A stretch of DNA of 64,000 nt from Cliona cf. orientalis (lineage: Eukaryota; Porifera; Demospongiae; Clionaida; Clionaidae): assembly GCA_963930775.1 (NCBI GenBank), contig OZ005705.1, positions 3,720,001 to 3,784,000 of the forward strand, given 5' to 3'. Both the position numbers and the translations under genes were made by a program. The notes beneath the pieces were generated by a model. It searched no databases. It had not been told where the DNA came from and saw only the letters and a program-made list of their open reading frames with translations. Positions 57,453 through 64,000 of this stretch are shown here, one piece after another; the first letter of the stretch is position 1, and each line of letters opens with the position of its first letter.

Positions 57453-59147
57453 TGGTACCTCAACGGAACAACTAATTTTTGATCTAAATATTCGGACATA
57501 TTGCGCATGCGTATTGGCTTCAATCTGTAATACACATTAATTGATTTCGACCTAGTAAAGCTGATTGGAGCTAGCTTAAATTTCCTTCGCTAAGTCAAAG
57601 GACTTATCGCACATCAAAAGGTGCAAAACCCTGGACACGGCCAACTGCTGGTAATTGTATTGCTCCTGCTTGCCCAGCAAAGTATAGGGAGACTTACAAT
57701 GACGAGTCCATGAGATCAGCACTGACTGCTACAGAGAAGGGGTTGAGCATCCGTAGAGCAGCCAGCGAATACAACATACCAAAATCAACTCTTGGTGATA
57801 GGGTATCTGGGAAAATGCCATACTTAACTCCAAATGAAGAGGATGAGTTGGTGAAGTTTCTTCTAAATTGTGCAGCTATTGGCTATGGACGTAGCAGAAA
57901 GGAAGTTATTGCAATGGTTCAAGGGATTCTGGAGACATGAGGTTTAGACGGACCCCTTACCTGTGGGTGGTGGGATGGTTTTAATCAAGGCAAGATACCC
58001 TCAACTCAGTCTACGCCAAGCATCATTGCTGTCGTACTCACGTGCCGTTGCCAGCGACAGAGATGTCATTGACCGGTATTTTGATCTGCTTGAGGAGACA
58101 CTAGAAAAGAATAATCTTAATGATAAACCCGCCCAAATCTTTAATTGTGATGAAACTGGGATGCCACTCGATCCAAAAGCAAGCAAAATTATTTCACAAA
58201 GAGGGGATAAGAATCCAGCTGCTATTGGAGGTAATACCAAGACACATATCACGGTTTTAGCGTGTGTAAGTGCAAGTGGTAAATTAATGCTATGCCCCTG
58301 ATGGTAGTGTGGGGTCGCAAAGTATTGAATTATCAGCTGACCATTGGTCCAGGAGAAGTTCCTGGTACTTTCTATGGATTATCGGATAATGGCTGGACGA
58401 CAGCTGAACTCCTTGATCAGTGGTTTGCTCACCATTTTTTGTTGTATGCTCCATCAGCAAGACCACTCCTGTTGCTACTGGATAGACATTCATTTCACTT
58501 TTGTCCAGATTTCGTGAGAAAAGCAGCACAGGAAGATGTTATTGTTTTTACAATCCCACCAAATACGACTCACCTCACACAACCACTTGACAAAGGGTGT
58601 TTTGGACCCTTGAAGAATATAGGAAACGTCGTCACCCAATTTGATTTTTCTCAGCTCTTGAGTTCAGCCTGGCTTATGGCAATGTCTATGCCAAACGTGA
58701 TCAATGGTTTTCGCACAACTGGAATTTACCCGGTGGACAGGGATAAGATTCAACTTCCAGAGCAAAAGCTGACCCCTGATGATAACTCTGTTACCAAGAA
58801 CAGTAACTTGGCTTTTGTTCCACTTTTCAGTCCATCCCGCTCAAGGCATCCACGTCACTCCTTCATGCAAGAAGATACCATAACTACACCTATATCACCC
58901 TCCAAATCATCTTCAAATTCTAATATTGAACTAATTTAAAATCTTCTTGCCCCCCAAAAGTCCTTAGCACTTTCAAGGTTACTAAAGTGTCCTGATCCAC
59001 CCTCTAAGTTGCCAAAAAAATATCCGAATTCTTCTGCACGCGTACTGACAAGTTTAGAATGTTTGGCTGAACTAGAAAGGAAGAAGAAACTAAAAGAAGA
59101 TAAGGAGAAACAGAAAGAAGCAAGAAGATTAAAAAAGAGTACACACA

Positions 59148-59618
59148 GGGAAACAAAGACCAAGAGACGCAAGTATATATTCAACTGTTAGGTATTGACA
59201 GTTGATTATGACATGCCATAATATTATACTTATATAGGCACAGCTAGGCCGTGTAATACTTTTACTGAGGCTGAAGAAAAAAGGTTTCGGCGTCGATATG
59301 ATGAAGGATATGACATCCAGACAGATGATAGATACAATGCTTGGTTAAGCTTTCATGGCCTAACGACCGATAATGCTTCCTTTGATCTGGGTGACTCACT
59401 TTTCGCCTCTTTAGATCAAGGTAAACTATCCCTGTAGACAGAGACCAAGAAGGACTGTCCACTTCCTTTTGTGCATGAACTAAGTTACCACGAATTTGTT
59501 GCAGGGAATGTATATTAGCACACAAGGAGTAATTTGAGGTGCTGCAATTTTGCAAATGGGTGGTCTTATAGTAACTAATTACATGGCTGGGCTAGACTTC
59601 CTAATTGGTAATGTATGG

Positions 59619-59688
<70 letters not shown>

Positions 59689-60412
59689 CATTTCAAAAAG
59701 GAGAGCAAAGTGGGATAGCCACAAACTTTCCGACTTCTGTAGGTGCTGAACGTGAACAGCCCAAAAGTAAGGAACTATATATATTCACAAACAGGGAAAC
59801 AAAGACCAAGAGACGTAAGTATTCAACTGTTACGGTATTGACAGCTGATTATGACATGTCGTACTTATAGGCACAGCTAGGCCATGTAATACTTTTACTG
59901 AGGCTGAAGAAGAAAGATTTTGGCGTCGATATGATGAAGGATATGACATCCAGACAGATAATAGATACAATGCTTGGCTAAGGTTTCATGGCCTAATGAC
60001 TGATAATGCTTCCTTTGATCTGGGTGACTCAATTTTTGGCTCTTTAGATCAAGGTAAACTATCGCTGTAATTTATGATAGACAGAGACCAAGAAGAATGT
60101 GTCTACAGTAACTTCTCCTTTCTGTGCATGAAGTACCACGAACTTGTTACAGAGAATGTGTGTTAGCGCACACGTACAGGGAATAATTTGAGATGCTGCT
60201 TTTTCCAAATGGGAGCATACTATAGTAACTAATTACGTGGCTGGACTAGACTTCTAAATTGGTAATGTATGGTTCCTGATCATATCTTTGGTGAGTGTGT
60301 GTGTGTGTACTTTCAAAAAGGCAAGCACAGTGGTGTACCTACAAACTTTCCGAGTTCTGCAGGTGTTGAAGATGAACAGCCCAAAAGTAAGGAACTATAG
60401 CTATTCATTATT
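59148..60412 (+). repeat. 646-bp tandem duplication with exon copies
   Basis: GGGAAACAAAGACCAAGAGA starts both units, at 59148 and 59794. Each unit contains a 183-base exon, a (GT)n tract, and a microexon ending CAGCCCAAAA before GTAAGG. The GT tract is long in unit 1 (59622-59682) and short in unit 2 (about 60294-60308). Both 183-base exons keep open frames. Confidence 0.9.
59622..59682 (+). repeat. (GT)n microsatellite
   Basis: About 30 uninterrupted TG dinucleotides within unit 1 of the tandem duplication. Confidence 0.95.
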
Positions 60413-61062
60413 ATTCAGCATGACATTGTCTTCATGTCACTATGTTACAATTTATCAGACAACTCTGTCAGAAGGACATGTGACAAAGATAGTACGTCTA
60501 GACAGAATGAATCTGAGAAGGAAAGCAGATAGAAGATCTACAATACAAGAGCAAGGAAGGCCAACTCAACAACTACAAAAGAAATCGGTGGTACTAAACC
60601 TTTGGCTAAGAAAATTAATTGTAAGTATGATATGCACAATCATGCAACAGATAGAGATGATCCATGTACCTTTTATCCTACTGCCTGTGCAGGCTTTACC
60701 TAATGAGGCTAGTACCAGAGATGGGGCTAAACAGTTGGACCACAAAGAAAGGCCACTGAGAGGTACATCATATGGACCATGTAAGCTCTACTTGTTTAAT
60801 TTGTCATTTTTCCCAGGTAAACGTCTTCAGAACTGCAAAAATTCTGATAGCAGTAAGATTCCAGATGGAGGAAATGGTGGCAGTTTAACAACTGAACATG
60901 TGAAAAGGAAAACACAGCATGAGCACCAAACAATACCAGCAGTTTGACACTTCAACCAATCATTACACAAGTAAGTGCTCTCTCTCTCTCTCTTAATATA
61001 GTGAAACTTCTGAACAGCGGACATTGTTGAGAGGTCGTCCCAGGCTATCTCGACGGCTCTTA

Positions 61063-61703
61063 GTCTGGGTGCCAGCCCCTTCATAAGATAGGAAGGGTCT
61101 GGTACACTTTCGCATCAACGATTTGTTCTGCTTAGTCAGCAAAAGTAGCTCTAACAAAGTGGGTGTGAATATAAATTCGGAAGTGCTAATTAAATAGACA
61201 AGGCTTCATGGGGGGTCGAGTTTGAAACGGCTACTATCGTGTGAATGCTATCGAACAATATTTGTAGGGTCAATCAAGAACGGAAATGCTCGCCTGCTAC
61301 TATTCTTATCCACTAAATGCGAGGACCAGGCCCACGCTGACGGTACAGCTAGTCTTGTACTTCCCGTGGCCTAGGTACAAGTACAGTCTACATGTAAAAA
61401 AACTACGAAGCGCTTGGCCCTCAAAATGTACCGAGAGGAGCCAGCTTGTCAGCTATTCAGTTCTTGGGCATCTTGGCAAAGAGCACGAGGCGATTTGATT
61501 TTCCTATCCACTGTACTCAAATTAATGGTATGGGTATAGCTATGAAATGCATGCACTTACGCAAGTATACGTCACAGCACGTATGGATGATGGTTTCATA
61601 CTCACTCGTCGCCCCACGGTACCCGTGGAGTATGAAGAACGAATTGGTAATGCGAACTGTACCAGACCCTTCCTCCCTCTTGTGAAGGGGCTGGCACCCA
61701 GAC
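61063..61703. mobile_element. TA-flanked TIR element
   Basis: GTCTGGGTGCCAGCCCCTTC at the left and its inverse at the right, flanked by TA (61061-61062 and 61704-61705). The inverted similarity extends about 45 bases (AAGGGTCTGGTAC). No coding capacity seen in its 641 bp. Confidence 0.75.
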
Positions 61704-61705
61704 TA

Positions 61706-62206
61706 GTCCACTCTCGGGTTTAATATTTTGTACAGATTGCTGTCGTTTGGCATGGGGGGCATGCTGGTTGTCCGATGTCTGGAGTAGAGAAGTATCTGCT
61801 TCTCAGAGGTTCCAAATGTACTATTTCCATAGGAAGAGCAATCAGGGAACATGGAATTTTCTATTAACTACCATGCCAATAGATTGTAATGTGGCAGTCA
61901 TCGTACGCAGAGCAAATAGATACTAATTAAAGATCATTCTTGTGAGATTAAGTTAAGGTTCCATTTCCTATTCTACTATCGTAGAATGATGAGAAAACAA
62001 GAACGAAATAGTAGCTGAACAGTATGGACAAAAAGATGACAAGCATTGTTTGGCAGGTGAAAATCTAGTGCGTACTAAGATAGCCGTAGTCGTCTGCTGT
62101 GCTAGCTTTTATGACTGCTAGGTGGCTCTACGTGGACGCTTGCTGGAAGCCAAACTGATATTTTTTTGCTTGAGGCGATTGCTTGGACTACTCGTGCGAA
62201 ACGTAC
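61706..62206. other. unassigned sequence
   Basis: No repeat boundary or coding stretch recognised. It would be intron if the candidate exon at 62207-62338 is real. Confidence 0.3.
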
Positions 62207-62338
62207 CTGGCGATCGATAAGATGCAAAATACATAGCTTTCTTTCAATGTCTGCTACATTATCGAGTCCGTACGAGGGTTGGTTGAGCTTCTGTTGCTCA
62301 TGGTTTTGTGAAAATTCGTTTCTTCCATGCGGCATCAA
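62207..62338 (-). CDS. candidate first exon, unrecognised
   Basis: ATG at 62338 reads MMPHGRNEFSQNHEQQKLNQ then YGLDNVADIERKLCILHLID and ends RQ at CAG/GTACGT, a strong donor, in phase 0. The exon at 53421-53597 also starts in phase 0, so the two could belong together, but nothing else shows this. Protein not recognised. Confidence 0.35.
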
Positions 62339-63563
62339 GAACGGTTAGTACGGTCACATCTACCAATTAAGCATTTTGTGCAAACGTACAAACAATTAAT
62401 AGATGTGCACATGTGCGTGCTCCCCCGTACTGTGGAACAGCGTGAAACAGAAATGCTCTCACCTTATATAACGGAACTGAATGCTATCTTTTTGCTACTG
62501 TACAGTAACACTCGATAAAAAGTTATTATTTTGTTTCTGTTCTACGATTATTCCAGCATAAATCTGCTTCCGTTTTCACACCATTCTGAAAAACGCGCAT
62601 ATGTTTCTACACATGCACACTCGAGCAATCATTTAGTGACGTGGCTGTAATGCAATAATTAATTGACTGTTTTGTTGTCGTGTGCAAAAAAAATCAACTC
62701 TTGGGAAGTAGTGAGCGACTGAGAAGTACAAGGCCTCACATACGACTAGCTAAAGTAATTGATGTCGAAAGAATGCAACCCTTTCAATTTTTGTCGCTTT
62801 GTCGCTGTATGTTTTGCGCAAGCAGATTGAGCAATCTCCTCAAACAAAAAATGCGATGAGCTCGATTTCAAATTAATGACGAATACATGGAAGTTAGAAA
62901 CAGCATAGCAATTGTAGTAGCCAACACTGGAGGCGACTAAGGCTATCGTAGTACGTACTGAGCTCACTAAGATCCTTTCTTGCCTGCAATAAACCATTGC
63001 CAAATTTTTATTTGTTATATTCAGCTTCCACTTCACACTAGCTCATGCCGCCGTCCAGCGATGCGTAGGATGAAATGAAACGCAAACTTTTTATTGGTCA
63101 CTACTGTATATGGAATGAATGATATGCAAGCCACGCATGTGACAGTAAAAATTATTGCTACACACTTTAGCTTGTATCTTTTGTTGTGAATAATTAATAA
63201 GCTACGACAGGGTCTAAGGTACCATCCATATTACAGTATAGCTAACCTATCAAACACAAGTTAAGCTAAACTATGGCACTAGTATTAGCTACAATCTAAG
63301 CAAAAACTCTTTGTGACAAATAGATTCTGCATGGTGAGTTGCTGACCTTGGACAAACATACATTGTCCAGAATAAATTTTGAATTCTGTACAAATCAGTA
63401 ATGGATACCCTAGAACGAGCATAAGGGTAGACTCACAATCAATACTATGTCCTCAACTTGTAGCTCAGAATCATGAAACTGATACAGTGTAAACCGTCCG
63501 AGAATAAAGCGTTGGAAATCAGGATAAATTTATTAAACAGCCTGGTTTCTATTACCCTTTATA
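62339..63563. other. unassigned sequence
   Basis: AT-rich; a 42-base minus-strand open stretch between TATCAG and GTGAGT (63437-63478, FHDSELQVEDIVLI) could be a small exon but stands alone. Confidence 0.25.
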
Positions 63564-63956
63564 CCAGACTGCTCTCACCGCAGTGTTTAGTTCTTTCAGA
63601 ATAAACACATACAGGGAGGGTCTGGGAAACTGTTTATACCATTTTGGATACCGATTATGCAAGATGTACATGACGACACACGTTGGGATCCACACACACG
63701 ATGTCAAGAGCCAGCCAGTTAATGCTCCTTTTGCTGCCAAAAACCCTCTCTAGCTTTCGAAAGGTATCCAGAGCTACAAAGAGAAAAGTCGATCTGGTTG
63801 GTTCAATTAAGATTTCACTCGCATTCCGTAATCTGATTGGCTGGCCAAGATCTGTGCATGCGGATCCATATAACTATTACAATATAGGCAGTCTCCCAGA
63901 TCCTCCCTCCGTGTGTTTATCCCAAAAGAACTAAACACTGCGGTGGGAGCATCTGG
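63564..63956. mobile_element. TA-flanked MITE with CCAGA ends
   Basis: Left CCAGACTGCTCTCACCGCAG and right, inverted, CCAGATGCTCCCACCGCAGT; the arms share TTTAGTTCTTT and run about 70 bases inward. TA flanks at 63562-63563 and 63957-63958. Non-coding. Confidence 0.85.
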
Positions 63957-64000
63957 TATCGACACTAGGTCTTTATGTCAAGCACAGTGGCCCGCACCCT

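Larger units (their letters stand above)
57663..60948 (+). pseudogene. pogo-like transposase gene, broken
   Basis: The N-terminus has a Pipsqueak-type helix-turn-helix (LSIRRAASEYNIPKSTLGDR). The catalytic part shows D in FNCDETG, D in LLLLDRHSF and D in HLTQPLDKG; 35 residues separate the last two (DD35D). Breaks: an in-frame TGA at about 57938 where arginine is expected, a one-base shift near 57985, and another shift near 58290. A Lys/Glu-rich tail (59030-59180) is followed by spliced C-terminal exons: 59238-59420 and its duplicate 59871-60053 (FTEAEE, RRYDEGYDIQTD, YNAWL), 24-base microexons before each GTAAGG, and further basic exons to a stop at 60946-60948. TIRs were not identified. Confidence 0.75.

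Noticed and set aside
57100-61030. TIRs of the pogo-like element
   Set aside because: Compared sequence around 57500 (ATTCGGACATATTGCGC) with that around 61000 (GAACAGCGGACATTG); the inverted match is too short to call ends.
1-64000. CRISPR arrays, operons, bacterial genes or plasmid features
   Set aside because: No spaced direct-repeat array, no tightly packed open frames and no ribosome-binding pattern; spliced exons and eukaryotic transposons dominate.

Overview
The window looks like nuclear DNA of an invertebrate animal. It is AT-rich, has short exons bounded by GT-AG introns, and carries a dense mixture of metazoan DNA transposons, MITEs and decayed retroelements. A marine sponge is my best guess. 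That rests on the style of the transposon families and is inference; no organism-specific marker is present.

The backbone is one large minus-strand host gene of the Lgl/tomosyn (LLGL/STXBP5) WD-repeat family. I could place nine coding exons that join in phase, from 51091 down to 4144 (50941-51091, 41843-41913, 29556-29596, 29115-29498, 24541-25331, 18231-18571, 15826-15917, 10362-10679, 4144-4263). Together they give about 2.3 kb of coding sequence over 47 kb. The N-terminal propeller blades and the C-terminus were not found. Introns reach 12 kb and hold most of the transposons.

The most striking mobile element lies at 36635-41300. It is a Tc1/mariner-type element with 25-bp perfect terminal inverted repeats and a TA duplication. 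It encloses a DD34E transposase and, convergent with it, a second intron-containing gene of unknown function. The transposase is interrupted by a 1641-bp long-inverted-repeat element with a 4-bp target duplication. At 44396-46546 a second TA-flanked element has no visible transposase but carries a multi-exon gene with a BEN-like C-terminus. Both suggest DNA transposons that transport accessory genes.

Other contents, left to right: a TIR element with a nested MITE (858-1812); a TA MITE (4978-5455); DDE transposase remnants (about 5740 and 6655); a MULE-type MITE with a 9-bp duplication (8756-9169); several paired MITE families; a 162-bp perfect palindrome at one end of a 1-kb TIR element (23213-24229); a hAT-like remnant (30910); Ty3/gypsy remnants (33700, 35893, 43600, 46555); Crypton-like tyrosine recombinase remnants (47880, 48780, 51366); a CACTA-type element (51655-53368); and a pogo-like transposase pseudogene with a tandem exon duplication (57663-60948). 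Several unassigned minus-strand candidate exons lie beyond 53 kb.
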